DNA of 64,000 nucleotides from Ceratorhiza oryzae-sativae (GCA_030998015.1 JARWMV010000240.1:1426001-1490000), one strand, 5' to 3'. Numbered from the stretch's first letter, positions 1 through 11,342 are shown. Notes: generated by a model from the letters alone, not told the origin. Program-made: numbers and translations.

Positions 1-927
1 TCAAAAACCACTACTAAAAATGTATCTATTTTGTACATACATTGGATTGTGATGAACTGGTGTCTGTCCATCTGTTGCTGGTAACATCTAAGCTGAATGG
101 TTGCACACTGTCAGAAAAATTTGTTAAAGTACTGTTTTGGAGTTCACCAGGCTTGTGGGATAGGGTAATAAATGTCTCTGAATCAATCTATGGGGCTCAG
201 AGAGCCTGTAGTCAAGTGTGCACTTGTGCAGAGGCAATTTAGGGGTATTTTAAGCATCAGGGGTGTATGTTCCCTGGATTTTGCCCACTAATACAGCTCC
301 AATCATGCTGATTTTTGGTATACAGCATAAGTACAGTGATTTGCATCGATCTATCACAGGGGAGCAAAGTTTCCATGGCTGGTTTCACTAGTGCCTGTGG
401 CACTGTTCAGGGGCTAACCCCCTGTATATTGCTTATATCTCCTCAGAAATGAGTTGGATTGAGATGTGAGTGAGCTCATTCGATTCCCCTCAGCAAGACA
501 AGTCGAATGGTACATACATGTTTCTGTTCAACACTTAGTTAGGGGAGCATCAGTGGTTGTGCTTACCCCTGATTATTTCCCCAAGACTAAAATGCATGGA
601 TATCGCTCAATTTCAACTTCGAATACATGATGTATATATCGATTGGATGCCCTGATTTTTGCGCATTTAATTGTGTATTGGACACTACAAATGGCTGGGG
701 TCATGTAATGGTGCAGGAATGCCAGTCTGCAGGAATGCAGGAATGCAGGAGCTGCAGGACTCTGCCCAGGACTCTGGCACCCCTGGGGCAATTCCTGCAC
801 CGTCTCCATCTCCTGTAGCACCAGAATATGCCAGAATTTTATATGGAATTCCTGCATGTTCCATCTGCAGGAGCCTGGCACAGCACCCTTAGTTGAACCC
901 ACTGAGCATTTGCATTGACCTGCTGCC
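1..927. other. No gene recognised; left flank of copia relic
   Basis: I see no convincing coding region. All open frames here are short and match no family I know. The only structure is the GCAGGAAT repeat cluster listed separately. The stretch could be the decayed 5' internal part of the copia element that follows. Confidence 0.4.
713..885. repeat. GCAGGAAT short-repeat cluster with inverted copies
   Basis: GCAGGAAT occurs at 713-720, 729-736 and 737-744, followed by further GCAGGA words. The inverse word ATTCCTGC occurs at 791-798 and 848-855, so the single strand could fold back on itself. It is non-coding and its function is unknown. Confidence 0.55.
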
Positions 928-2350
928 ATGCCTACCACATCTGAGCCCTCTGATCACATTATCCCTGGCATAACCTGCCATACCACAAGAACACAAGTGC
1001 ACACTGGCAATAACCCCTATTACCATGAACAACTCAATGAGAAATCCAAACCTGAACACATACTCTGGCTCCAGGCACTCAACAATATGCATACTTGCTC
1101 CAGTTCTTACATATGTGACCCTGACAAAGTCTATTACATTGATACAACCATCATTGGGGACCATGCACATCACTCACAGCTACCCAAGCACATACACACC
1201 TGTTTTCTTACTCTAGGATCAAATTGTGATGACAACATGCCATGCTACAATGCTTGGGCTGCCAAACATTTCACCTCACTTGCCCAACCTGACCTAGTTG
1301 ACTCTGATTCTCCTAGATGGTTGGATGCTCTTCAATCTGACTGCTGTGAAGACTGGATCACTGCACTAGACACCAAATTTAAGCAGCTGCAGAAACAAAA
1401 TGTCTATAAGGTCATCCATTGTTGTGAAGTACTGCGTGGCTAACAAATACTCACCTCAGGCCCAGTACTGAAGATCAAACAAGACACTGACAGTAACAAG
1501 GTTTGTCTAAAAGCTAGACTAGTGATCCACAGGAATCAACAAATCACTGGCCTCACATATAATGAAACCTTTTCCAACACCCCCAATCTTGCATATATCT
1601 GTACTATATTTGCTCTTGTCACTTACACTGATTTTGACTGCCATATGGTTGATGTTACTAGCACATACACTCACATGCTGATGGACATTCCTCTCTACAT
1701 TGAGTTTCCTGAAGGTTATGGCAAAGGCAGACCAAACCTCATGCTTGTCACTCAGGCTCTCTGCAGCTTGCATCAAGCCAGGCATCTATTGGAGGTTTTC
1801 AGGAATAGCAAGTTTACTGCCATTGGCTATTGTCTGCCCACCAAGGACACCTCTATTTTTACCCACATGAAGGATGGTGTCTACTTGATCATTATATGTT
1901 ATGTTGATGATTTTGTTATCTGCTGCACAGCCAGACACATTGAAATTATCAAGCAGGAAATCCTAGGTTTATTCAACTGTAAAGATCTTGGCAAGACTTG
2001 TCTCTTTCTTGGTATTGCTATTACACACAATCACACACTTCATACACTCACCCTTACCATAGAGTCTTACATCAAGTCAATTGTAAAGCTCACCAACCTT
2101 GAAAATGCCACTCCTGCTACCACTCCTATGTCAAATACTATGCCACCACTTGAACTGTCAACCAAGAAAATCAATTTTCCATATGTTGTGCAACTCAACC
2201 AACTATTCTGGATCTCTTGATGTATTCAACCAGATATTGCCTTTGCTATAGGCATGCTCACTCATCACTCTACTTGCTACAGCGCTGCACATATAAACAT
2301 CCTGAAATGTGTACATCACTACCTGGCTACAATGGCAAAAATTGGACTTA
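928..2350 (+). pseudogene. Ty1/copia retrotransposon pol relic, reverse transcriptase part
   Basis: This is the 5' part of a broken copia polyprotein. The end of the 928-1443 frame resembles the linker before the reverse transcriptase domain (W..AL...C..W..AL). After a TAA stop at 1441 the reading continues as KARL-like and ETFS motifs. The RVT_2 domain follows at 1522-2220, with its active-site motif YVDD near 1900-1911. An in-frame TGA at 2218 interrupts the next segment, which still carries the PDIAFA motif typical of copia. At 2350 the frame is cut by the fold-back element and resumes at 3777. With two stops and a large insertion the element cannot make a full polyprotein. The domain assignment is firm; the exact 5' boundary is unknown. 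Confidence 0.85.
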
Positions 2351-3776
2351 CACTTGCTGACAAAAGTCTTGCAGCATGTGATGGATTTTTCACTGAACCC
2401 AGTCTGGCCAGCAGTGGTCTGGTCTTCTGATTTCGATGTACTATTAGAGGTTGTGTAATAGCTATACGTCTATCACTGTACCAAGTCTCAAAGAAATCAA
2501 AACAGAGGCCAAAGAGATACAGCCAAATAAGTTGTCGATTGTGCTGCAAGACTTTTGAAATTCAAGGCGCCATAAAGTCAAGCCTTGGACAATCCATGAA
2601 TCTCAGCACCTAGCTGGCCGATTTTGATCAAACAAAGTGCACACAGATAGCTATCACTATCTTTGGTATAGATCTGCGCTGTTTGAGAGCAATTTTATCA
2701 GTAGATGTACATGCATATAATCAATCATATATAGGGCACATTTCCCCCTATTACAGCTTGCCTATAAACAAAAAAGGAGGCTAGAAAGTTCTCTTTGTGC
2801 TCAAACTATCAGATATGATTAGTAGATCTCAGGAGAGTGTAAATTCTAAGGTATACTAAGCAGATGTAGACCAGACCTAAATGCTGTGCAATACCCCCTG
2901 GTTTCAGAAACCTGAAAGCAACAGCTGTATAGGATTCAACCAGCCTGGTAATAGACGTAGGCATGCTTCATATGTACACACATCTTATGTATCACGCTCA
3001 AGACACAGAGCCAGCCATAACTCTAGCTACAGACTGTGCATTGCTCAAATCAACAATTTTACTATCAGAAACTGTCAAAAGTTCGATGCACAGTCTGTAG
3101 CTAGAGTTATGGCTGGCTCTGTGTCTTGAGTGTGATACATAAGATGTGTGTACATATGAAGCATGCCTACGTCTATTACCAGGCTGGTTGAATCCTATAC
3201 AGCTGTTGCTTTCAGGTTTCTGAAACCAGGGGGTATTGCGCAGCATTTAGGTCTGGTCTACATCTGCTTAGTATACCTTAGAATTTACACTCTCCTGAGA
3301 TCTACTAATCATATCTGATAGTTTGAGCACAAAGAGAACTTTCTAGCCTCCTTTTTTGTTTATAGGCAAGCTGTAATAGGGGGAAATGTGCCCTATATAT
3401 GATTGATTATATGCATGTACATCTACTGATAAAATTGCTCTCAAACAGCGCAGATCTATACCAAAGATAGTGATAGCTATCTGCATGCACTTTGTTTGAT
3501 CAAAATCGGCCAGCTAGGTGCTGAGATTCATGGATTGTCCAAGGCTTGATTTTATGGCACCTTGAATTTCAAAAGTCTTGCAGCACAATCGACAACTTAT
3601 TTGGCTGTATCTCTTTGGCCTCTGTTTTGATTTCTTTGAGACTTGGTACAGTGATAGACGTATAGCTATTACACAACCTCTAATAGTACATTGAAATTGG
3701 AAGACCAGACCACTGCTGGCCAGACTGGGTTCAGTGAAAAATCCATCACATGCTGCAAGACTTTTGTCAGCAAGTG
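2351..3776. mobile_element. Fold-back (palindromic) DNA element inserted in copia
   Basis: Two 691-bp arms (2351-3041 and 3086-3776) are near-perfect inverted copies around a 44-nt loop (3042-3085). The ends read CACTTGCTGACAAAAG in both directions. The element is flanked by TA at 2349-2350 and 3777-3778. Leaving out the element and one TA rejoins the copia reading frame exactly, which defines both borders and indicates a TA target-site duplication, as for Tc1/mariner-type elements. It has no transposase of its own. The two mirrored 82-codon frames inside it are only the same sequence read from opposite arms. It is therefore a non-autonomous element, mobilised by an enzyme encoded elsewhere. 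Confidence 0.85.
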
Positions 3777-4225
3777 TACATACAACAGCAATAAACCATT
3801 CTATGAAGTAGCTTATGCCAACTCAGACTTTGCAACTCAGCATGACTGCAAGTTGATATCCAGCTGTATCATCATTCTAGCCAGCGCCACCATCTGCTGG
3901 CTTACTAAACACCATTTGTCTGTTGCCCTGTCGACTATGGAAGCCAAAACAGTTGCATGCTGCCACACCACAAAAGAACTCAAGGCCATCATGCAGTTCC
4001 TGGATGACATCAGCATTAAGTATTCGCCACCTATGCCATCACCAATACTATGCAACAATCAATCAGCAATCAAATCCATGCACAACCCAACAAACAAAAT
4101 GCACATGAAACACATCAACATACCATACAACTTTGTTTGAGATGAAATCCACAAGAAAAATCTTATGGTATCATTCATTCTGTCCAAAGAAAACCTTGCT
4201 GATGCACTCACCAAGCCACTCAACT
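3777..4225 (+). pseudogene. Ty1/copia pol relic, RNase H part
   Basis: This is the 3' part of the same copia polyprotein, resuming directly after the fold-back element. It shows the copia RNase H pattern: an A-N-S-D-F segment in place of the usual DADWA, a C-W-L-T-K segment, LSTMEAK (the family has LSSTEAE), and CNNQSA followed by the K.HI end motif. A TGA at 4138-4140 stops the frame, yet the next bases still encode the family's terminal motif LADALTKPL (about 4195-4222). The relic is thus truncated by a nonsense mutation. Confidence 0.85.
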
Positions 4226-4233
4226 TGTTACAG

Positions 4234-4470
4234 GTCAGGGTACACTCAAATATCTAGAGCTTAAGCAAATGTAGATATGTTAGTATACACTAATCATACT
4301 CAATACTTCTTAGACTAGAGTAAGAAGGCTCAAAGTAGTTGCAATGCGATCAAGTAACACTCAAGGTAGTCTTAATCTTTCACAGTGTAAACTGACTAAT
4401 TTATAGGTATAAAGAGCAAGACTACTATGGTCAGGTTCCCTTAGATATCTTAAATGTAGTTCAGCCCTAG
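4234..4470 (+). repeat. 237-bp direct repeat, copy A
   Basis: It begins GTCAGGGTACAC and ends TTCAGCCCTAG, and is almost identical to 5547-5783 (a few substitutions). It lies between the end of the copia pol relic and a TGTTATGG LTR start. It has no coding frame or clear terminal inverted repeats. It may be the untranslated 3' internal region of the retroelement that was copied along with the LTR. Confidence 0.8.
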
Positions 4471-5532
4471 TGTTATGGATCACTAACATTTTCTATTATT
4501 TTAGTCTGCTCTGCCAACCTCAAGCAATGCCTCTGTAATTAATTTGTGAAATACTTGAATTTGTATGTGCTCCAAATTGTACTATTTTCTGTTCCATTAA
4601 ATAGTACAAATTTCCCGCTCTCCAACGCATATTTTATTAAGTTTTTACGATAAGATCTCAGAGAGATACAGAGGTTGTGATATTTCCTCTTATCAGGAGA
4701 TATTGATTACAACATCACACCACTCATATCTCAGCAACCGCTTATGCTATCAAAGCGATCTTGTGCTCTATCGATAGCTAATCTTCGGCGGTATCTGCTG
4801 CCCGAAGATCGTCGCGATCCACCGGATCCTCGCGCCGGAATGGCCCGAAGATCATTAGAATCTTACTGGACCATCAATCAAGATCTAATGACTCCAGTGA
4901 GTCAGGAGAGCTTCCCAAATTGATCCAGAAGCTTCTCTGACTCGCCTTATGACTCACTGAGATGTAGCCTCCGTTCATTACATGTATATACTATGATAAT
5001 ATGATCTACAAGCCAATAGCAGGTCTCAGATGCATCAATGCCTTTGATCCACACCCTGTCTTTACTCTTATCCTATACTGGGCTAGGGTGTACCCCAAGT
5101 ATAGCAGTACCCTCTTTTGATGATTGCACTGGCATGCATGCATCTATTTGGCTCTGGAATGCCCTCCTCAGGGTATAAAAGGACCTCCTCTGAGGCCCTT
5201 CCAGACCACCTCCCTCCTCCTCTACTCAACCCAGACTGGTTATTGGTTTCTTTTTCTCTTTCTATTTCTCTTGTCTGTGTGTGATTTCTTATATAACTAG
5301 TACTGAGGAATAAAGTACCATATTAGTTATATACTGTCTGATTCATTGTATCTTATATACATAGATATATAAGGATACAATATTGCCTGATTGAGTGTGA
5401 CATTAAGTACCAGCTATTAGAGGAAATCTAAGTACCTGTAGCTGAGGAAGTACATGCATTAGGCAGCCCCCATCTATCCTATAAGCTATTGCTTAAGCCT
5501 AGTATTAAGATTAGTATCAGTTAGTCCAAGTG
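4471..5532 (+). mobile_element. Long terminal repeat, left copy
   Basis: About 1.06 kb starting TGTTATGGATCACTAACA. It is an inverted copy of 5785-6850. It carries a TATA box (TATAAAA, 5174-5180) and a downstream AATAAA (5309-5314), the order expected for U3 promoter, R and polyadenylation signal. The right copy ends in CA, as LTRs should; this copy ends CCAAGTG, so its terminal dinucleotide is mutated. The short open frames inside it are not genes. Confidence 0.7.
5174..5180 (+). promoter_or_regulatory. TATA box of left LTR
   Basis: GGTATAAAAGG lies in the middle of the LTR and is followed by a pyrimidine-rich leader and AATAAA at 5309. The mirror copy is at 6141-6147 on the minus strand. 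Confidence 0.6.
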
Positions 5533-5546
5533 ACTAGGTGTTATGG

Positions 5547-5783
5547 GTCAGGGTACACTTAAATATCTAGAGCTTAAGAAAATGTAGATATGTTAGTATA
5601 CACTAATCGTACTCAATACTTCTTAAACTAGAGTAAGAAGGCTCAAAGTAGTTGCAATGTGATCAAGTAACACTCAAGGTAGTCTTAATCTTTCACAGTG
5701 TAAACTGACTAATTTATAGGTATAAAGAGCAAGACTACTATGGTCAGGTTCCCTTAGATATCTTAAATGTAGTTCAGCCCTAG
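5547..5783 (+). repeat. 237-bp direct repeat, copy B
   Basis: This is a second copy of 4234-4470 in the same orientation, sitting in the centre between the two opposed LTRs and preceded by a second TGTTATGG (5539-5546). It forms the loop of the large palindrome 4471-6850. Confidence 0.8.
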
Positions 5784-5784
5784 T

Positions 5785-6850
5785 TGCTTGGACTAACTGA
5801 TACTAATCTTAATACTAGACTTAAGCAATAGCTTATAGGATAGATGGTGGGCTGCCTAATGCATGTACTTCCTCAGCTACAGGTACTTAGATTTCCTCTA
5901 ATAGCTGGTACTTAATGTCACACTCAATCAGGCAATATTGTATCCTTATATATCTATGTATATAAGATACAATGAATCAGACAGTATATAACTAATATGG
6001 TACTTTATTCCTCAGTACTAGTTATATAAGAAATCAAACACAGACAAGAGAAATAGAGAGAGAAAAGAAACCAATAACCAGTCTGGGTTGAGTAAGAGGA
6101 GGAGGAGGAGGTGGTCTGGAAGGGCCTCAGAGGAGGTCCTTTTATACCCTGAGGAGGGCATTCCAGAGCCAAATAGATACATGCATGCCAGTGCAATCAT
6201 CAAAAGAGGGTACTGCTATACTTGGGGTACACCCTAGCCCAGTATAGGATAAGAGAGTAAAGACAGGGTGTGGATTGAAGGCATTGATGCATCTGAGACC
6301 TGCTATTGGCTTGTAGATCATATTATCATAGTATATACATGTAATTAACAGAGGCTACATCTCAGTGAGTCATAAAGTGAGTCAGAGAAGCTTCTGGATC
6401 AATTTGGAAGGTTCTCCTGACTCACTGGAGTCATTAGATCTTGATTGATGGTCCAGTAAGATTCTAATGATCTTCGGGCCATTCCGGCGCGAGGATCTGG
6501 TGGATCGCGACGATCTTCGGGCAGCAGATACCGCCGAAGATTAGCTATCGATAGAGCATAAGATCGCTTTGATAGCGTAAGCGGTTGCCGAGATATGAGC
6601 AGTGCGATGTTGTAATCAATATCTCCTCATAAGAGGAAATATCACAACCTCTATATCTCTCTGAGTTCTTAAGATAAAATCACAATAAAATATGCGTTGG
6701 AAAGAGGAGATTTTTTACTATTTGATGGAACACAAATGGTTCAAATTCAGATGCATACAAATTCATTTAATTTCAAGAAAATCACAGAAGCATTGCTTGA
6801 GGTTGACAGAGCAGACTAAAATAATAGAAAAATGTTAGTGATCCATAACA
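5785..6850 (-). mobile_element. Long terminal repeat, right copy (inverted)
   Basis: Read on the minus strand it starts TGTTATGGATCAC at 6850 and ends GTCCAAGCA at 5785, giving canonical TG...CA ends over 1,066 bp. TATA box and poly(A) motif are conserved (6141-6147; 6004-6009). It differs from the left LTR by scattered substitutions, so the palindrome is old or its arms diverged before pairing. Confidence 0.7.
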
Positions 6851-7202
6851 GGCAGAGACTAAGTGGCTTGGTGACCAACTCAGGTAGAAGGGATGTTTTG
6901 ACAGGAGGTTGAGTTCTGAGGCTTAAGGCTCTCAGACTCTCCCTTATATATTCACAGAGGAGGCAGTACATATGTAATAGGAAGCCTAAGTAAATCATAT
7001 GATGATAGAAATGGTGCCATGTCAACAGAATATTCTGGAATACATCAACAATGGTCAATAACAACAAGGTCACATGACTTGCTCAATAATTCTATGCATA
7101 TATCTGAATAAACAGGACTTGTCCATAAAAGCAGGAAAATAGAGGTAAAAATAAATCATAATAAACTCAAATAAATTTGTGCTCATGGCCTAGGCCATGA
7201 CA
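6851..7202 (-). mobile_element. Probable LTR-like fragment of another retroelement
   Basis: On the minus strand this segment begins TGTCATGGCC, which includes a perfect 18-bp palindrome at 7183-7200. It carries a TATATAAGG motif (about 6940-6950) followed by a leader rich in CTCAGAACTC-type words, much like the neighbouring LTR. It abuts the TGTTATGG start of the right LTR. The word CCAAGCCACTTAGTC near 6860-6875 resembles the copia pol end at 4210. No intact frame is present. Confidence 0.35.
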
Positions 7203-7528
7203 GAACCAATTGTCTTGGGCACTAAGTGACATGCTGGCATTTGTCATTCTCCCAATGGAGAGCAGATTGTTTGGTGCTGTTGGTACATGGGCAACATCAT
7301 GGAGGCACAGTGTCATACACTTGCCTTTCTGGCCTATAAGTCATACAGTGCCTCCCACTAGGTCACCACCTCCTGGATGAGCTCATGGAAGCAAATTTTT
7401 CAACAACTTTCAACTCTCAATGAGATACAAATTAGGCCTTTATTTTAGTGTGAACCAAGCAAACATGGTGCAGAGAATCAGAGGTGTGCTTTTGGTTTCA
7501 ATCAGAGAACATGTCAAAAATCTGCCCC
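7203..7528. other. No gene; spacer between retroelement and DNA transposon
   Basis: I see no frame or motif that I can assign. It is presumably decayed transposon sequence. Confidence 0.4.
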
Positions 7529-7549
7529 CCAAAATTGAAACATCACGTG
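7529..7549 (+). repeat. Direct repeat flanking transposase relic, left
   Basis: CCAAAATTGAAACATCACGTG recurs, with one extra T, at 11302-11323 in the same orientation. The two copies bracket the transposase relic. They may mark the borders of a larger element or be remnants of a common target. TIRs would be inverted; these are direct. Confidence 0.5.
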
Positions 7550-7613
7550 TTACATTTGAAATTAGTGACAGGTACCTGAGCGCTTAGTATATTCTGATTA
7601 CAAATATTCCATA

Positions 7614-10364
7614 TTAAGTATCTATGATAAGCTTGCATCTGCCTTCTTGAGTGTGATGCGCTGATGAGATTTGTACTTTTTGACTGCCTGCTTGGCATCC
7701 TTGCCTGTAAGCCCAACCCTTTGCACAAACGTAGGTCAACTCATATGCAACAGTGATCTTCAGCTGATCACTTACATGTATGTGTCCATATAGCGCCATG
7801 ACTTCCACCAATAATGGTGAATTGTCTCCACTTTGCACCTATCCAATCATTGTGGAACAAGTACACAAGCCTTTGTAAGTGTTCCATCTGCTTCTTCTCA
7901 GAAGACTTTGTATTATATGAGTCAAAGTATCTGTACAGGTATTGGTTGCACTCACATCGCTTTGCATAACCCCAGTACATTTCAATAGGGTTCAGCTCAC
8001 AGTGAAACTTGGGAAGAAATGGACAAATGTGACCAGCTTGTTCAAGGATAAGTTGAATCTGTGGCTTTTTGTTGAGGAAATCTTCCTGTAACAAGAGGCA
8101 TCGCTGCATACAGCAGGCAGCGGATCAGGGCTGATGTTGTGGATGATCTTCATCAAGCCCAGTATCCTCTGTATACTGGTAATTAGGTGAGAGAAACACA
8201 AGAAAAGTGGATGTATGCATACCTAGATTTCTATAAAACTCAGGATCTTCCTCCATACGCTTGCATGCTTCCTTTTCAGCTTTGGTGCAGGCTTCATCCA
8301 ATTTCTGACACTCAGCACAGGTTCCTATTGGCTGCCCATTCTGACCACAGCTCAAACTTTTGAGTAGCCCACACTCTTCAAGCACAACTCACATACCCTT
8401 AGGCTGGCCAGCATTGGGATGTCCATCCTCAAAGACCATGGTTTGTACCTTTCCTTGTAAGTGGGGATGCAGGTTATCCATTGGGATTTTTGTAGGGTGC
8501 ATCGGCTTCATATTCTTTCTGCCTGGTGTCACATTCATCCTTTTCACAACTAATGCGTCGTCTGCAAATGCACCGTGGGCAGATGACTGGTTGAAAAGAA
8601 AGACTCCAATACAATTGGGATGCAGCCGCTCAAAAATCTTTATTGTGTCACGAAGCTTTTGGCTTGTCAGCTAAGTTTTTATGTAAATGCTTTGGATCAC
8701 AACTCACCTGCTTGCACAATTGATCCATATCCCACCATCAGTCCTGGTTCTTACCAGGCTCAATGATTTTTCGTGCATCTGTCACCACAAGCTGCTCGCT
8801 AGTTGGTAAGTTATTATTCTCTTCAATCAGCTCCAGAGAGAGCACCAATCTCCCAAATTGCTCAGTTATAAAATCTGACACATGTATCAACTGCCCTTTA
8901 CCCTTCTGACAAAGCTGCTGTTCTCCTTCACATAGATAAGAGAATGTTTCACGATTGTTTGCATGAAAACAACACTTGTCATGAGCAACAGGGACCAGTC
9001 GTTTTTGTCCAGGTGGTAATATAAGTGGGATCGGTTCATCGCTTTTGTCATCATACTGTTGGATGAAGCTAACTGTTGATTAGGAGTGGATTAAAGTAAG
9101 ATCGTCAAAAATATACTTACAGTAACATTGCTTTGATATCCTTGAGGAATTTTTGACGGTATTCAATTACGTCGCTTTGTTCATGGCCATCCATATAGAC
9201 TCCCTTCTGGTGTTCAACAGGTTGGTATCCAAGTTTATCAAGCCATCGGCGAGCTGTGTTTTCGCATATTGGGGATCCTATCCCGAGCTCAGGTAGGATA
9301 GTCTGATTCACCTCTCGCCTAAGTTTCTGAGGGGTAATCTACATCTCTGGGTGAGCATCAGCATCCAGTGGATAAGCTACATACTTACCGTGCCAACCTT
9401 CAAAGATTTGAGGTATGAGTGGATACTCCATCTGACATCCTCTCGGTTTAAGAGTGATTGGTGAGTTGCCCCTTGCCCTCACCTTGTAACCGGTAAGCAT
9501 CCAAATTGGACCAGGTGATTCGCCTTTGCACGCAACTGACATGCGTGCCAGCTTTCGTACTGATAGATTGGTTTCTCCAGTGTCGGGACAAATTTTGCTT
9601 CAGCAATCTTATTGCTTGCTTGGGTGCTCAGTGCACGCTTTCCTCCATTGCGATACACCTCCCAGAGATTGTTATAATCAGATAACATGGCGAGCTCGAT
9701 CAAAACCTTCACGTTCGGTGCTTTTGATTTCTTCTCTTCATTCAATAACTGATGCAGGTATCGGTTTAGGGTGGCATAAAATGATTCTTTGCCTTCATCA
9801 TCATCGCCATCCAACTGCGCTGTCGAATCTTGTAGGTCGATTTCGACAGCTTCGGGGGTTGACTCCTCGTTTTGCGCAGGCGTTGGTGCCCTGGTGTCCG
9901 CACCGTTGGCCGCCTTGGCATCGGTTATTGTAATGTTGAGCTTCAATTCACCCATACCATCTTCAAGCAACGTGAGTGCCTCGAGGTATTCTTCTGTTGA
10001 CATCACATGCTCCATCTTGTTTGAAGTTTCTGCCGTATCTGGTTTGTTCATCATACCTGCTCCCTAAATCGAAGAAGCAAGCAAAAATAGAGGTGAGACT
10101 GGTGGTTTGAATCCTCAAACGACGACTCACCTCCAAGACAATGCAAGAATCTGCCCTCAGGCCTCCGTCATCAACCCGAGCCAAATCCTCTGCACCCGAT
10201 TGCATTATCCCTTCTGGGACATAAGAGTTTTCCCTAGGTACTTCCGTTTCAATGCTCAACTGACTTGTATTGTCACTGATGAGCTCGATTTCACCCTCGG
10301 AATCGTCGCTTTCAACAATTATTGCCTCGTGCTGTCCTTGCACACCCGGTTTTAACTCCTTCAC
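7614..10364 (-). pseudogene. DDE transposase relic (Tc1/mariner-superfamily-like)
   Basis: Pieces of one transposase run from the N-terminus near 10364 to the C-terminus near 7768. First comes an acidic N-terminal region (9963-10364), then 9479-10054 with a WEVYRNGGKRAL-type segment and the SWHACQLR segment. 9339-9478 follows, then a winged-helix-like ARRWLDKLGYQ...GVYMDGHE segment (9117-9311). A catalytic-core part follows at 8360-9060, then the end motif PKFHCELNPIEMYWG (about 8000-8045), whose E is the expected third acidic residue. The motif expected to carry the second catalytic Asp reads FNQSSAH (Asn instead), and an in-frame TGA follows KGM near 8392. The gene is dead. The family is a common fungal one; I cannot name the subfamily. 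Confidence 0.75.
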
Positions 10365-11301
10365 TCAACCAAAAATGCTTGGGAAAAAGCCACAAATATT
10401 GCTAGCATTTCTCTCAGCATGCTTGTGATTTCGCCAAGCTGTGGTGTGCAAGCCCCCTGTGTACGATCTGCATGGGCTGTATTGGTGCGTCTTCGCTTTT
10501 TTTGGTTCGATTGAATCGACAGGCTTGCCAGTATTGTTCAGTGTAACAGTATTGGAGCAGTTTTGCTTGGTTCCTCGCTGTCATATTATCCCGGAAGGCT
10601 ATCTCTGTATCACGTTGTGAACACTCATACTGACATTTTTCGATATTATTCTATTATAAAAGTGCTCGTACAGCGTTCCTTTGGTGGTTTTCATCCTGAT
10701 CACCAGCACACTGCTTTTGCTCTCACTCCGTTTGTCTGATACACACTCATTGGTCTCCTTGTCACTTCCAGCTTCGTTATCTGGTGTGTGTGTATATTGG
10801 CGAGCCAGTTTGAACCAATGCCATACTGTGGCAAATGTACTTCAGAAACGGATAAGTATAACATTATATGGTACATATCGAAAGTACTTACTTGCCAAGT
10901 CGGTTCGCTATAGTGCAACACTCGGTTTTTGTTGGGTATGGGTTTTTGTAGAACTCATCCCAATACGGCTGACAACCAGGATTACTGGGCCAGTACTCAT
11001 GTGGAGAAAGGCATTTGTGGGCCCCAGTACTCGCCACTGCTGTATCTGGTATGTCATTAATTCGCGTTTCATAGAATCAAAACTTACGTCTTTGGGCCTT
11101 TCTCGCCTCGCATTGCTTGGCGGCCTGGCTCTTTTTCGACCTCTGTGGCATGTGCAGGTGGTGGTGTTCTGGCTGAAGTTCTCATTCAGCTTACTTTTTC
11201 ATGTCTCCCGACTAAACATCCACGCTCACACCGGACTTTGAATATGACACTAGGCTGGCATTTTTAATGTAATTGCTGTCTATGTTCGGAAAATTCATCC
11301 T
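10365..11301 (-). other. Probable 5' part of the transposon; no intact gene
   Basis: The minus strand has short basic frames rich in Arg/Lys (around 11090-11150) that could be the transposase N-terminal exon. They are broken, and I cannot connect them to 10364. The longest plus-strand frame (10681-11241) has no recognisable domain. Confidence 0.3.
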
Positions 11302-11323
11302 CCAAAATTTGAAACATCACGTG
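11302..11323 (+). repeat. Direct repeat flanking transposase relic, right
   Basis: This is the partner of 7529-7549. It ends in ATCACGTGAT, a perfect 10-bp palindrome. Confidence 0.5.
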
Positions 11324-11342
11324 ATATGGTCCCTTACAGCGC

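Noticed and set aside
2881..3246. Two similar 82-codon ORFs on opposite strands
   Set aside because: They are the same sequence in the two arms of the fold-back element; no independent coding evidence.
6005..6203. Short minus ORFs with hydrophobic ends
   Set aside because: They lie inside the right LTR, around its TATA box and leader, and are not conserved coding sequence.
10681..11241. 186-codon plus-strand ORF with hydrophobic N-terminus
   Set aside because: No domain; it is antisense to the probable 5' part of the transposon, where basic residues on the other strand make better sense.
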